Source of the DNA: Dolichospermum sp. DET69
GTDB taxonomy: Bacteria; Cyanobacteriota; Cyanobacteriia; Cyanobacteriales; Nostocaceae
Direction of reading: 5' to 3'
Length of the DNA stretch: 64,000 bases
Assembly (NCBI GenBank): GCA_017355425.1
Contig: CP070234.1
Coordinates: forward strand, 1 to 64,000
Under the pieces are notes generated by a model that ran no database searches, was not told the origin of the DNA, and was given only the letters and a program-made list of their open reading frames with translations. Shown here one piece after another: positions 7,266-16,087 of this stretch; position 1 is the first letter of the stretch, and each line of letters starts with the position of its first letter. The translations under genes were made by a program, and so were the position numbers.

Positions 7266-9071
7266 GTATCGGCTCAATAAATAGGGGTAACAGAGGAAAA
7301 TAAGTGCAACGAGGTACACACAGTGTCATAGAATAGAAGACATGACGCAAAAAATTATTGAGAGTGACAAATCAATATCAGATTTACTGCAAACCATCGA
7401 GCCAAAAGGGATTGCAGACGAATCAATGCGTCATACAGTAGAGATATTACTGAATCTAATAGAGCAATTAGAATTAAAAGTCAAAGGCTTAGAGTCAGAA
7501 AATCAACGGTTAAAAGATGAAAACAACCGCTTGAAGGGAGAACAAGGTCAACCAGACATAAAAGCCAAGAACAAGAAAGGGTTTGAAAACAAACACTCAT
7601 CAGAGAAAGAAAGGAAAACGCCAAAACAGCACTCCAAGGGCAGTAAAAATCAAGCCATTAAAATAAACCGAAAACAAATATTAGAATACCCCCAAGACAA
7701 ACTACCAGCAGACGCACAGTTTAAAGGGTATGAAGAAGTAATCATCCAAGACATCATCCTGACAACCGATAACGTACTATTCCGGAAAGAGAAATACTAC
7801 TCACCCTTAGAAAAGAAAACCTATTTGGCAGAACTGCCAAGCGGTTACGAAGGAGAATTCGGTCCAGGAATCAAAACCTTAGTTATCAGCTTGTACTACG
7901 GGGGCAACATGACCCAAGGCAAGTTGTTAGAATTCTTAGAGGATATAGGAATTTCCATGTCAGCGGGGTATTTATCTAATCTACTGATTAAAAACCATGC
8001 TGATTTTGAAACAGAAAAAACAGAAGTATATTCAGCAGGACTAGAGAGCAGTCCTTGGCAACACTTCGACCAAACTGCTGCCCGTGTTGGTGGGGTCAAC
8101 CATACTACCAATGTCATCTGTAACCCTTTATATACAGTCTACTTGACAACTCCCAAGAAAGACCGATTGACCGTACTCAAAGGTTTGCAGAATACCAAAG
8201 AACTGGAGTTTATTCTCAATCAATTTACTTATGAGTTACTGATAAATTTCCCACTACCGAATAAATATAAAGACGCTCTCCAACTATTACCGCAAGAAAC
8301 TGTGTTGAACTCCGAACAGTTTCATGCCCTACTGGATACCTATCTACCCAAACTTGGTTCCCAACAACGAACTCGAATCATGGAAGCAGCGGCTATTGCT
8401 TTCTATCATCAACAAACTGATTGGCCAGTGGTGCAAACTCTGGTGTGTGATGATGCTCCCCAATTTAAGTTACTGACTGATAATATTGCTTTGTGTTGGG
8501 TGCATGAGGGACGACATTATAAAAAGTTAAGTCCGTTTATTGCTTGTCACCAAACGATTTTAAAAGATTTTCTGGATAAGTTTTGGAAATATTACCGGAA
8601 ATTATTAGCTTATCGAGATTCTCCTTGTCAGGAGCAAGCTGACGAACTTAGGTCGGAATTTTGGACGCTTTTTTCTACAGAAAGTGGTTATCAACAGTTG
8701 GATGAGCGAAAACGATTAACGCTGCTGAAAATTTCCGAGTTGCTTTTAGTATTAGAGCATCCTGAATTGCCTTTGCATAATAATCCGGCGGAGTTAGCTG
8801 CTAGGACGATGGTGCAGCACGTACCGTGAACGTAATATTAGTTATGCCACTCAAACTGTTGAGGGTACTCAGGCTTGGGATACTTTTATGTCTCTTGTTG
8901 CTACTACTCGTCAGTTGGGTATCAGCTTTTTTGAATATATCCGCGACCGGATTTCTCAGCTTGGAAATATTCCATCTTTGGCAACTATTATTCGGGAAAA
9001 ATCTGTTCTCAATTCCTTTGGTTTGTCATGGGTGCTTGAATAACTCTTTCCCCGATATATTGAGGGGATAC
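7266..9071 (+). mobile_element. IS66-family insertion sequence, 1806 bp, with 8-bp target duplication
   Basis: The ends are imperfect inverted repeats starting GTATC (7266-7287, and 9050-9071 in reverse), matching at about 18 of 22 positions. The 8-bp sequence gttgattc is repeated directly outside both ends (7258-7265 and 9072-9079), the target-site length typical of IS66 elements. A single transposase gene fills the element, without tnpA/tnpB accessory genes. The intact duplication indicates a single, undisturbed insertion. Confidence 0.88.
7342..9043 (+). pseudogene. IS66-family transposase (TnpC type), frameshifted near the C-terminus
   Basis: The reading frame runs 495 codons from the ATG at 7342 to a TGA at 8827. 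It shows the family order: a coiled coil at about 30-65 (leucine/glutamate heptads), a Lys-rich linker, the DDE core (HFDQTAARVGG, LVCDDAPQFK, CWVHEGRHYKKL) and the final glutamate region (LHNNPAELAARTMV). The family C-terminus continues in another frame from 8825 (RERNISYATQTVEG, AWDTFMSLVATTR, ISFFEYIRDR) to a stop at 9041-9043, so one base has been gained or two lost near 8820-8825. All catalytic acidic residues lie before the shift. The protein is probably defective; programmed frameshifting is possible, but no slippery run is visible there. Confidence 0.85.
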
Positions 9072-9079
9072 GTTGATTC

Positions 9080-9243
9080 TTTCCAAACTTTGTTTTACTA
9101 AATTTAGTTTTTATAGGCATTGCTGTTAGCATAATTTGGCGGATGATTCCTACTTCGTCATATAAGCTATGGCTCATGGGATAAAATTTTATACTTTTAA
9201 TTACATGAAATTCAATGTTTTCAGTTTCTAATTTATTCCGCAT
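9080..9243 (-). other. Region between the IS and the next terminator; possible small ORF cut by the IS
   Basis: From an ATG at 9243 a minus-strand frame (MRNKLETENIEFHVIKS...) runs into the IS right end. If the IS is removed at its target duplication, the frame closes two codons past the junction (ending NQRM), giving about 59 residues. There is no ribosome site and no recognised similarity, so a real gene is doubtful. The rest of 9244-9343 is A/T-rich and empty. Confidence 0.25.
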
Positions 9244-9343
9244 TTAGACAATGACAATTTATAACTTTAAAACTTTGTTTGAAATATTACAAGAAGTAAT
9301 AACTCTGATTTTTCTGCATTATTTTGTTCAAAGTCAATAAAAA

Positions 9344-9380
9344 AATAACCTGTATTGTTAGTAGCAATACATGGTTATTT
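9344..9380 (-). terminator. Terminator after the 9414-10046 gene
   Basis: Two 7-bp stem blocks (aataacc/ggttatt and tgtattg/caataca) separated by one bulged base and closed by a short loop; on the minus strand the hairpin runs straight into T6. Confidence 0.85.
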
Positions 9381-9413
9381 ATAGTTATAATTCTGTCACT
9401 TATTGAGAATCAA

Positions 9414-10046
9414 TTACTCGTCATCGTCCTCATCATCTTCATCTAAATCGTCATCTTCATCCAAGTCCTCATCGAGTTCATCGTCATCATCCTCATCTTC
9501 GTCCAAGTCCTCGTCAAGTTCGTTATCTAAATCATCCAGTTCTTCCACTTCTTGTTCTTGGAATGAGTTGCGACGTTCTAGTGATGCCCGGTTGAATTCG
9601 ACTAAATCAGCTATTGCTTGCTCCGGGTCTTTGCTGATTGTGTCGTACAGCATACTCATGAAAATAGCAACTACTTCTGGTGCATATTTGAGGGCATCTG
9701 GTTGTCCAAACAATTTAGGAAATAATTTGCTGTTCCATTTCTGCCAATCGAACTTTTTATTACCACCTTTCTTTTTGACTTGAGCAGCAATATCAAGTCC
9801 GAGTTTTTCACGGGCTGCATGACCGATTTTGGTAGAAATTCTGGAGTCTCGTAACTGTAATTTAATCCCGTACTCTTTGAAGATTAAATTTCGCAATTCC
9901 TTCAATAAGGCTAATGCTTCCTGTTGTGGTGAAGCCTTTACTGCCTTAGATTTAGTTGCGGTAGCTGTGTTATTTGTTTTTGCTGATACTTTACCATTAG
10001 CTGTATGGCGAGTATTGCCGTTAGTACGAGTTTTGGCGATTGCCAT
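9414..10046 (-). CDS. Plasmid protein with Asp/Glu-rich C-terminal tail
   Basis: The 210-residue protein has a Thr/Lys/Asn-rich N-terminus (1-40), a folded middle (about 42-155, with FDWQKWNSKLFPKLF and helical segments) and about 45 residues that are almost pure Asp, Glu and Leu at the end. The FDW motif and acidic tail recall the 6755-7180 protein, though overall similarity is slight. A ribosome site (aaaggag) precedes the ATG, and a stable hairpin lies 40 bases upstream. Acidic tails of this kind occur in DNA mimics, single-strand DNA binding proteins and histone chaperones; which applies here is unknown. The Ser-rich reading on the opposite strand is an artefact of this tail. Confidence 0.65.
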   Translation of the reverse strand: MAIAKTRTNGNTRHTANGKVSAKTNNTATATKSKAVKASPQQEALALLKELRNLIFKEYGIKLQLRDSRISTKIGHAAREKLGLDIAAQVKKKGGNKKFDWQKWNSKLFPKLFGQPDALKYAPEVVAIFMSMLYDTISKDPEQAIADLVEFNRASLERRNSFQEQEVEELDDLDNELDEDLDEDEDDDDELDEDLDEDDDLDEDDEDDDE

Positions 10047-10086
10047 TTAACAAACTCCTTTAAGAAAGTGAAATTTTCACCTCCTT

Positions 10087-10100
10087 GCCGCAATCGCGGC
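10087..10100 (-). promoter_or_regulatory. 5'-leader hairpin (5-bp stem, 4-nt loop), copy 3
   Basis: gccgc-aatc-gcggc, all G/C stem, 40 bases upstream of the start at 10046. Confidence 0.55.
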
Positions 10101-10564
10101 TTTCATCTCCATTTATTTCCAATTTCATGATTAAGATTCTAAATCTATCTTTGCTGTGACAACTATTTACACTTGTAAATATCCAAATAAACAAGTGGAT
10201 TATTCTGGTGATATAGCAATCAGATTTGAGTTATTATAGCTGGCGAGGCGTAGCCATATTGAATGATAAAACAGGCAACAAAAGGCATTCACATTTTATT
10301 TAGAATTACTATAGCAATTCCCATTTAAGTGACGTATGAGCAAAAAGAATTAACCGCAGATGGAAAAGGATGAGCGCAGATAAACACAGATAAATTTGTA
10401 CCCCGTTAGACTAGGAAATGCTATATATGCTTATTCATACTCAATAAAGCAGTAAAAAAGTACAAAGTTAAACAGGAGCAACAAGAGCGAATACTGACGA
10501 ATATATTTGCGTAATCTCCTCTTTGCTTCACTATAAAATCGAGCATTTAGAGGAAAATTGTAAG
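10101..10564. other. Non-coding region with a dispersed cgcagat-type repeat
   Basis: No gene is supported. Around 10360-10395 there is a degenerate run of cgcagat/cacagat units of the kind scattered through cyanobacterial genomes; a related acgcagag/gcaaagg run occurs at about 50125-50195. The remainder is A/T-rich with no clear promoter. Confidence 0.4.
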
Positions 10565-11935
10565 ATGAGTGCCATGCTAACCGAATTTACCCTCGCCAAC
10601 TTTAAAAGTTACAGTACAAGCGGAACTTTGAACAGTTCGGCAGTCCCACTGTCCCACCTGTCGAAGAGCCGATTGCCTCTAGGATCTTTGACTGTCCTCA
10701 TAGGAGCTAATGCCGCAGGTAAAAGTAACGCCCTGGAAGGTTTGCGCTTTCTGTCATGGCTGGCACAAGGGCAAAAACTCTCCAGCATTCAATATGCGGT
10801 GAATAGTGCAGAACGTGTTGTACGTGGTCGAGTCAATGATTTATGCCATCGAGGAGAATCAAATTTTACCATCGGTTGCCGTTTAGACTCAACAGAATGG
10901 AACGAACTCAATATAACCCTGAATGTCCGTGATGGAGAACTGCACATCAGTAATGAGCGAATTGCTGACTTAACAAATTCAGTCCCACTATATGAGTTAA
11001 ATCAGCCTTCAGAAGGGATAAATACTGATGTTAGTGTGGCATATAACAACTTTACAAGAGGGCAGAACAAGCCACGAATAACGTGCAGTGATCAAATGGC
11101 TATCTTTGTGCAATTAGACAGCCCTGCCCGTTTTGATGCCAAATATGAAAATTCCCAAAAGATAATTCCTGAAACAGTCCGCGAATATCAACGAGTCTTA
11201 CAGAATATCCTGTTTCTAGATCCCGTTCCCGCCAAAATGCGCGAGTACAGCTTCAAATCTGATAAGCGATTACAAGAAGATGGTACTAATCTGTCCAGCG
11301 TTCTCTATCGCTTGTGGGAGAACCAACCCGAAAATCAACAGGCAATTCTCAACTTTATCCAGAGTTTACCAGAACAGGCTATAGAAGGGCTAGATTTCCT
11401 TGTTGGTCCACGAGATGAAGTCATGGTGCGATTAGCCGAAACTTTTGGTAATACCCGTCGCTATTGTGAAGCCGCATTATTATCAGATGGCACATTGCGG
11501 GTGTTAGCGATCGCAGCAGCTATGCTATCGGCAACTGAAGGAAGTTTGGTAGTTATCGAAGAAATTGACAACGGTGTTCATCCCAACCGTGCCAAGCATC
11601 TACTAACCAGCATCCGAGATATTGCCGAGCGGCGTAAATTACGAGTGCTGCTTTCCACACACAACCCAGCCCTAATGGATGCTTTACCCGATGCTGCCCT
11701 GGGTGATGTAGTCTTTTGTTTCCGAGATCCAGAGGAAGGGAATCAAGGAAATAGTCGCCTGATCAGGCTTGGGGATATGTATGATTTCCCCAGTCTCATA
11801 TCGCAAGGACCATTAGGACAACTGGTAACTGCTGGAGTAGTGGATAGGTTCGTTAAGTCACCGCACACACCTGAAGACAGAAAACAGCAAGCTCTGGCAT
11901 GGCTGTCTCGTTTGCAGGAGTACAGTAATGAGTAG
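10565..11935 (+). CDS. AAA-family (RecF/OLD-like) ATPase, first gene of a two-gene unit
   Basis: I start it at the ATG at 10565, which has an aggaa site 9 bases upstream; the longer frame needs a TTG. The product (456 residues) begins with the classic LTEFTLANFKSY strand of SMC/RecF-like ATPases, then Walker A GANAAGKS near 47, a Walker B with VVIEEIDNG near 330 and the H-loop STHNP near 365. Between them lies a roughly 250-residue insertion and no zinc hook. Such stand-alone ATPases often form antiphage or toxin pairs with a small effector. The gene overlaps the PIN-like gene by 8 bases, which supports a coupled pair. Target unknown. Confidence 0.8.
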   Translation: MSAMLTEFTLANFKSYSTSGTLNSSAVPLSHLSKSRLPLGSLTVLIGANAAGKSNALEGLRFLSWLAQGQKLSSIQYAVNSAERVVRGRVNDLCHRGESNFTIGCRLDSTEWNELNITLNVRDGELHISNERIADLTNSVPLYELNQPSEGINTDVSVAYNNFTRGQNKPRITCSDQMAIFVQLDSPARFDAKYENSQKIIPETVREYQRVLQNILFLDPVPAKMREYSFKSDKRLQEDGTNLSSVLYRLWENQPENQQAILNFIQSLPEQAIEGLDFLVGPRDEVMVRLAETFGNTRRYCEAALLSDGTLRVLAIAAAMLSATEGSLVVIEEIDNGVHPNRAKHLLTSIRDIAERRKLRVLLSTHNPALMDALPDAALGDVVFCFRDPEEGNQGNSRLIRLGDMYDFPSLISQGPLGQLVTAGVVDRFVKSPHTPEDRKQQALAWLSRLQEYSNE

Positions 11936-12410
11936 TATTTGTCTGATTGATACCAGCATATTCTTGGAAATACTTAACGTTCCCAACTATAATCAACATA
12001 GAGCATCAGTTCTCGAAGATTTTCAGACCTATGCTCAATCTGGCTGTACTTTTTTGTTGCCTATGGCGACCATTCTCGAAACAGGCAACCATATTGCCCA
12101 AAACGGCGACGGCACAATGCGAAGGAAAACAGCCTTACGTTTTGTTAAAGCAGTTAAAGAAGCATTCACAGGTGAAGCTCCCTGGCGAACTACTACATTC
12201 CCAAACACAACAGAGATAATGTTATGGATTGACCAGTTCCCGGAGTTGGCTGGTAAAAACAAAGCTCCCGATAAACAAGAAGGAACAAGCTTCGGGGATC
12301 TCAGCATCATTAAAGAATTTAATAAATCGTGTAAACGTTTCCCCATGAGTGAAGTATTTATCTGGTCACTAGACAGAGATTTACAGAGCTATCATCAAAC
12401 GCCAACATGA
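11928..12410 (+). CDS. PIN-like putative nuclease, partner of the AAA ATPase
   Basis: The 160-residue protein has the spacing of PIN-domain acidic residues: CLIDTSIFLEI (Asp8) at the first strand, ATILETGNH in the middle helix, FGDLSIIKEF and then WSLDRDL near the end. PIN domains are Mg-dependent RNases. The start codon lies inside the end of the ATPase gene, so the two are made together. Pairs of an SMC-like ATPase with a nuclease effector are typical of abortive-infection modules, in which the ATPase holds the nuclease in check. I do not recognise this exact pair as a named system. The PIN call rests on motif spacing and is moderate. Confidence 0.62.
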   Translation: MSSICLIDTSIFLEILNVPNYNQHRASVLEDFQTYAQSGCTFLLPMATILETGNHIAQNGDGTMRRKTALRFVKAVKEAFTGEAPWRTTTFPNTTEIMLWIDQFPELAGKNKAPDKQEGTSFGDLSIIKEFNKSCKRFPMSEVFIWSLDRDLQSYHQTPT

Positions 12411-12445
12411 GTCAGTAGTAGATTAGCACTAGTAAAGGAGGCAGT

Positions 12446-12658
12446 ATGACAAAAATTACTATTCGCAATATATCTGATGAGTTGCTTGAGCGCATTAAAC
12501 GCTTGGCGGCACAAAAGGGGATTTCGATGGAGCAAGAAGTCCGTGATTTGTTGCAAAAACGTTATGGGCAACGGGATGAAGTGCTTGCTCGTATTCGTCA
12601 ACGGGCGGAGGTATTACCGATGGAAGCAGAAAGTCGGGTGCAGTCTTGGAAGGGATGA
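12446..12658 (+). CDS. FitA/VapB-like ribbon-helix-helix antitoxin, no toxin adjacent
   Basis: The 70-residue protein starts with a strand MTKITIRNISDELLERIKRL and follows with KGISMEQEVRDLL, the ribbon-helix-helix pattern of FitA/VapB antitoxins that bind their own promoter as dimers. A very strong ribosome site (aaaggagg) precedes the ATG. The expected PIN toxin (usually starting within a few bases, with a MxxLDTNVxSE motif) is absent: the following DNA encodes a nucleotidyltransferase-like fragment. It could be an orphan antitoxin, or it may cross-act with the PIN protein upstream. Confidence 0.75.
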   Translation: MTKITIRNISDELLERIKRLAAQKGISMEQEVRDLLQKRYGQRDEVLARIRQRAEVLPMEAESRVQSWKG

Positions 12659-12708
12659 AAAAATTGCAAGCAAGGCGGAAATAATTGTGTTTGTTAAGAT
12701 TAAATTAA

Positions 12709-13002
12709 CTGTGGCTGACGATAAAATATGATAAAAAGTATTCACTACAAAAGCAATCTCTCTGTGAAATTTATCAAATTACAGAAATTTGGATCTTTGG
12801 TTCTTATGCTAGGGGAGAGGAGACGGAAGCAAGTGATATAGATATTTTGGTTGATTATAAAACAGCGCCTACTTTTATTATGTTGGTGGAACTTAGGGAT
12901 TATTTAAGTCAGTTGTTTGGCTTGAAGGTGGATGTTGTTACTAAGAATGGGCTTAAACCCCGGATTCGTGAGCGTGTTTTAGCCGAGGCAATTTATATAT
13001 AA
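12709..13002 (+). pseudogene. MntA-like minimal nucleotidyltransferase, start lost or frameshifted
   Basis: A frame open from about 12709 to the TAA at 13000-13002 encodes ITEIWIFGSYARGE, then SDIDILVDY and LKVDVVTKNGLK: the GSxxRG and DxD motifs of MNT-domain antitoxins (MntA), which AMPylate HEPN toxins. There is no ATG, GTG or TTG at a suitable place in this frame; the nearby ATG at 12729 is in another frame. That suggests a frameshift in the N-terminal 20 residues or use of a rare start such as CTG. No HEPN toxin gene follows. Catalytic residues are intact in what remains. Confidence 0.7.
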
Positions 13003-13028
13003 TTTATATTACCGAAGAGCCAAAAATT

Positions 13029-13367
13029 ATGCAAATTACTTTAGACATACCTGATGAAATGGCGCGAAATTTAGAATCTCGCAAGGAAGATTTACCCCAA
13101 ATTTTGGCTTTAGGATTGCGAGAAATTAGTGCTAATCCGGCGACAGGTTTTTCTGGACTAACTGAAGTTTTAGAGTTTTTGGCAAAGTTACCGTCTCCTC
13201 AAGAAATTTTAACTCTCCGTCTTTCTCCTATGGTTCAGGCTGAAATTGAATCTCTCTTAGACAAAAATCGCAGTCAAGGTTTAGATGAAAGCAATCGCTG
13301 TCTTTGGCAACATTATGAGTTTATCGAAAATTTAGTGCGTCTTGCTCAAGCTCTGCTTAGGTTATAA
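13029..13367 (+). CDS. Small cyanobacterial protein, antitoxin-like N-terminus
   Basis: The 112-residue protein starts MQITLDIPDEMARNLE, a strand-helix opening like those of UPF0175 or ribbon-helix-helix antitoxins. It continues with FLAKLPSPQEILTLRLSP and a helical C-terminus (ESNRCLWQHYEFIENLVRLAQALL). I recall this layout as a widespread cyanobacterial family of unknown function often seen beside PIN or nuclease toxins; no toxin follows here. It lies 26 bases after the nucleotidyltransferase remnant, in what looks like a decayed toxin-antitoxin patch. Confidence 0.65.
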   Translation: MQITLDIPDEMARNLESRKEDLPQILALGLREISANPATGFSGLTEVLEFLAKLPSPQEILTLRLSPMVQAEIESLLDKNRSQGLDESNRCLWQHYEFIENLVRLAQALLRL

Positions 13368-13462
13368 CAAAGCCGATTGGTTAGCAATAATTATCCATAA
13401 GGCTAAGGCATTAGTAATCAATTTGCTCTATAAGAGGTAAGTAAGTCATTCACATCAAATTC

Positions 13463-15049
13463 ATGAAATTGACAGACTGGCCTGCCCTAGCTAACCAAAA
13501 TACGGCAATTGTGGCTGTGGAATATCATACGCCTGACAGAATGCAGATTTTAGAGCAGTTTTATTATTGGGGTGAGGAGCAATCTTTGTCAGTCTTTCTC
13601 TGGAATCCCGGTTACTGTGAACTACAACAATTAATTCAGCATCAAGGTCAGTACATCTTACAGTCAAGTGATAGGGGTAAAAACCAGAATATTATTCAGT
13701 ATCTTTTGTCAGACTATCAACCAGGTATTTATTTGTTAGAGGGAGTGTTACAGGAAAATAATGGTAGCCAAATTAGTCAAAAACTTAGCTATCAATTACT
13801 GAATGCTTATCATCAAGGTTTGTGGAGTCAGCAAGATAATTATTGGGTATTACTAGAAACTTACGTTCAACTACCTCTAGAATTACAGCCTTTTATTCCT
13901 GTACTGTCTAATCCATTGCCAAACCAACAGCAGGTAGAACTGATTGTACAGCAGTTTTTTGATTGTTGTTCGCACTCGACTTTAGGCAATGGCTATCCTT
14001 ACTCAAAAACAAATTCAACAAACCAAGCATTGCAATTGCTAATTCGTGCCTGTCAAGGTTTACCCAGAGGCGAGATAAATTTGCTACTGAAACAATGTTT
14101 AGGTTTTGCAGATAAACTTGAGGATATCGCCCAATTAGTTCTTGATCATAAAGTTAACAAATTAAAGGGACGGGGTTTAGAGTACATTGCCCAACCGGAT
14201 ATCCCTTCATCTGCGGGGTTAGATTTATTGGCAACAAGGTTAGAAACTATTACCTGTTTGTTGCAACCAGAAGCACAAACATATAATTTGAAGTTTCCCA
14301 CAGGAATGTTGTTATGGGGACCACCAGGAACAGGTAAAAGTTTATCTGCCAAGTTAGCCGCTAAGAAAATGGGCTTGCCACTGTTAGCCGCTAATTGGGG
14401 TGTACTATTGGGTAGTCCTCATCCTGACCGAGCTTTAAAGGAATTTATTGCTTTGGTAACATCCCTTGCTCCCTGCGTTCTCTACTGGGATGATTTTGAT
14501 AAAGGTTTTGCCGGTTGGGACTCGAATGCAGACGGAGGTGTAGCCCGGCGGTTGTCTGCGGGTTTGTTAACGTGGATGCAGGAACACCAAGAGCCTGTTT
14601 ATACGATTGCCACTATCAACCGTCTAGAAATGCTACCTGCGGAATTAGTGCGTCGTTTTGATGATATCTTTTTTGTGGATTTACCCCATGAGGGGGCAAG
14701 ATACGAAGTTTTCAATTTGCATTTAGCTAAGTATTTTTCAGCTTTTTCAGGCAATGATTCACCTTGGAGTGATGAGCAGTGGCGGAGGCTGTTAGCTGAG
14801 TATAGAATTTGTACTCCAGCCGAAATTGGTAATGCTGTGCGTCGTTGTGCTGAGAATGCTTTTGCTCAAGGTAGAGCAGGACAAATTGAGTTTGAGGATT
14901 TGTTGAGACAGCGATCGCAATTTACCCCAGCAATGGAACGAGAATCAGAACAAATGCAAGCTATTCGCAATCAGGCTATTTATGCTCAACCTGTATCGAG
15001 TCAGGATGTTTCACCGTTTGCTTATCAACATCGGGAGTTATTTGGATAA
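13463..15049 (+). CDS. Ycf46-like AAA+ ATPase
   Basis: The 528-residue protein has an N-terminal domain of about 250 residues typical of Ycf46 proteins and a C-terminal AAA+ module: Walker A LLWGPPGTGKS near 280, Walker B VLYWDDFDKGFAG near 338, sensor-1 IATINRLEMLP and an arginine finger region ELVRRFDDIFFVDLP. Walker B has Asp-Asp where most relatives have Asp-Glu, so hydrolysis may be altered. Ycf46 is found in cyanobacteria and some plastids and has been linked to the response to inorganic carbon; a plasmid copy may be a specialised paralogue. It stands alone with no clear promoter signature. Confidence 0.8.
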   Translation: MKLTDWPALANQNTAIVAVEYHTPDRMQILEQFYYWGEEQSLSVFLWNPGYCELQQLIQHQGQYILQSSDRGKNQNIIQYLLSDYQPGIYLLEGVLQENNGSQISQKLSYQLLNAYHQGLWSQQDNYWVLLETYVQLPLELQPFIPVLSNPLPNQQQVELIVQQFFDCCSHSTLGNGYPYSKTNSTNQALQLLIRACQGLPRGEINLLLKQCLGFADKLEDIAQLVLDHKVNKLKGRGLEYIAQPDIPSSAGLDLLATRLETITCLLQPEAQTYNLKFPTGMLLWGPPGTGKSLSAKLAAKKMGLPLLAANWGVLLGSPHPDRALKEFIALVTSLAPCVLYWDDFDKGFAGWDSNADGGVARRLSAGLLTWMQEHQEPVYTIATINRLEMLPAELVRRFDDIFFVDLPHEGARYEVFNLHLAKYFSAFSGNDSPWSDEQWRRLLAEYRICTPAEIGNAVRRCAENAFAQGRAGQIEFEDLLRQRSQFTPAMERESEQMQAIRNQAIYAQPVSSQDVSPFAYQHRELFG

Positions 15050-15221
15050 GCTGGTTTTATCCTCAACAATTTAGCTAATATAGAACTGGTATTTGAGTTG
15101 TGAAATTATCTGTGTAGATAGTGAACAAGTAAAGTGTATGGAGGTTTTCAAGAATTAAATATGATTCCTATATATGATTTTAAATTTTCATCAAATATGG
15201 CAGTAATGCAACCAATAATCA

Positions 15222-16073
15222 ATGATTGAAACAATTATTGTCTTTGTCATTATTGGGCTAATTATCATTGGGATTTTAGCCAATCCCTTCCTCATTAAAA
15301 GAAGAAGAAACCGTCTTAAACGTCGCCCTTTTCCTCCCCTTTGGAATGCCGTTATTGAGAATAATCTTCCTATATATCTCTATCTGTCATCAGATGAAAG
15401 AAGGCGACTTCAAGGACATATTCAAGTGTTTTTAACCGAAAAGCAATTTATTGGCTGTAGAGGATTACAGGTAACAGAAGAAATGAAACTGATTATTGCG
15501 ACTGTTGCCTGTTTACTTCTACTTAATGAACGAGGAGAATACTTCCCAAAATTGCGTTCAATTTTGGTTTATCCCAGTGCCTATATTGTTAAAGAAACGG
15601 CTGCTATTAGCAATTATGTTGTTGAAGAAAGGCGTGTCGCTAGACTAGGGGAATCATGGACAAAAGACCAGTTAATATTGTCTTGGGAACAGGTAAAACA
15701 GGATACTTTTAATTGGCAAGATGGACATAATGTTGTCCTGCATGAATTTGCCCATCAGTTAGATCAAGAGGATGGTCAAGCTGAAGGTGTGCCGATTTTA
15801 CAACGCAATTCTGACTATTCAATTTGGGCTAAAGTGATGAGTGAAGCATATCAACAACTTTGTCATGATGTTCTCGAAGGTAGAAATAATGTCATGGATA
15901 GTTATGGTGCAACGAATCCCGCAGAATTTTTTGCTGTAGCGACTGAAACTTTCTTTGAAAAACCACACAAATTGTTATTTCATCATCCGGCAGTTTATCA
16001 GCAACTAAAATGTTACTATGATTTAGATCCGGTGCAGTGGAATTATCATTCTTCTGTCAATTTTGGCAAATAA
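15222..16073 (+). CDS. MtfA-like zinc peptidase (M90 family)
   Basis: The 283-residue protein starts with one membrane segment (about 1-24) and basic RRRNRLKRR. It contains the zinc-binding HEFAHQLDQEDG near 174-186 and the downstream NPAEFFAVATETFFE, where the third ligand lies in this family. MtfA in E. coli binds the repressor Mlc and is an aminopeptidase; cyanobacterial homologues are annotated only by family. The N-terminal anchor is common in the group. The gene has no ribosome site and no partner gene. The zinc dependence fits the zinc theme of the window only loosely. Confidence 0.82.
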   Translation: MIETIIVFVIIGLIIIGILANPFLIKRRRNRLKRRPFPPLWNAVIENNLPIYLYLSSDERRRLQGHIQVFLTEKQFIGCRGLQVTEEMKLIIATVACLLLLNERGEYFPKLRSILVYPSAYIVKETAAISNYVVEERRVARLGESWTKDQLILSWEQVKQDTFNWQDGHNVVLHEFAHQLDQEDGQAEGVPILQRNSDYSIWAKVMSEAYQQLCHDVLEGRNNVMDSYGATNPAEFFAVATETFFEKPHKLLFHHPAVYQQLKCYYDLDPVQWNYHSSVNFGK

Positions 16074-16087
16074 GAAAGCGATATAGT

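Noticed and set aside
8826-9101. ORF starting MNVILVMPLKLL after the transposase stop
   Set aside because: It is in the third frame; the transposase C-terminus (NISYATQTVEG...) is encoded in a different overlapping frame.
9403-9783. Ser-rich reading frame on the plus strand
   Set aside because: It is the antisense of the Asp/Glu-coding tail of the 9414-10046 gene, which has a ribosome site, leader hairpin and terminator.
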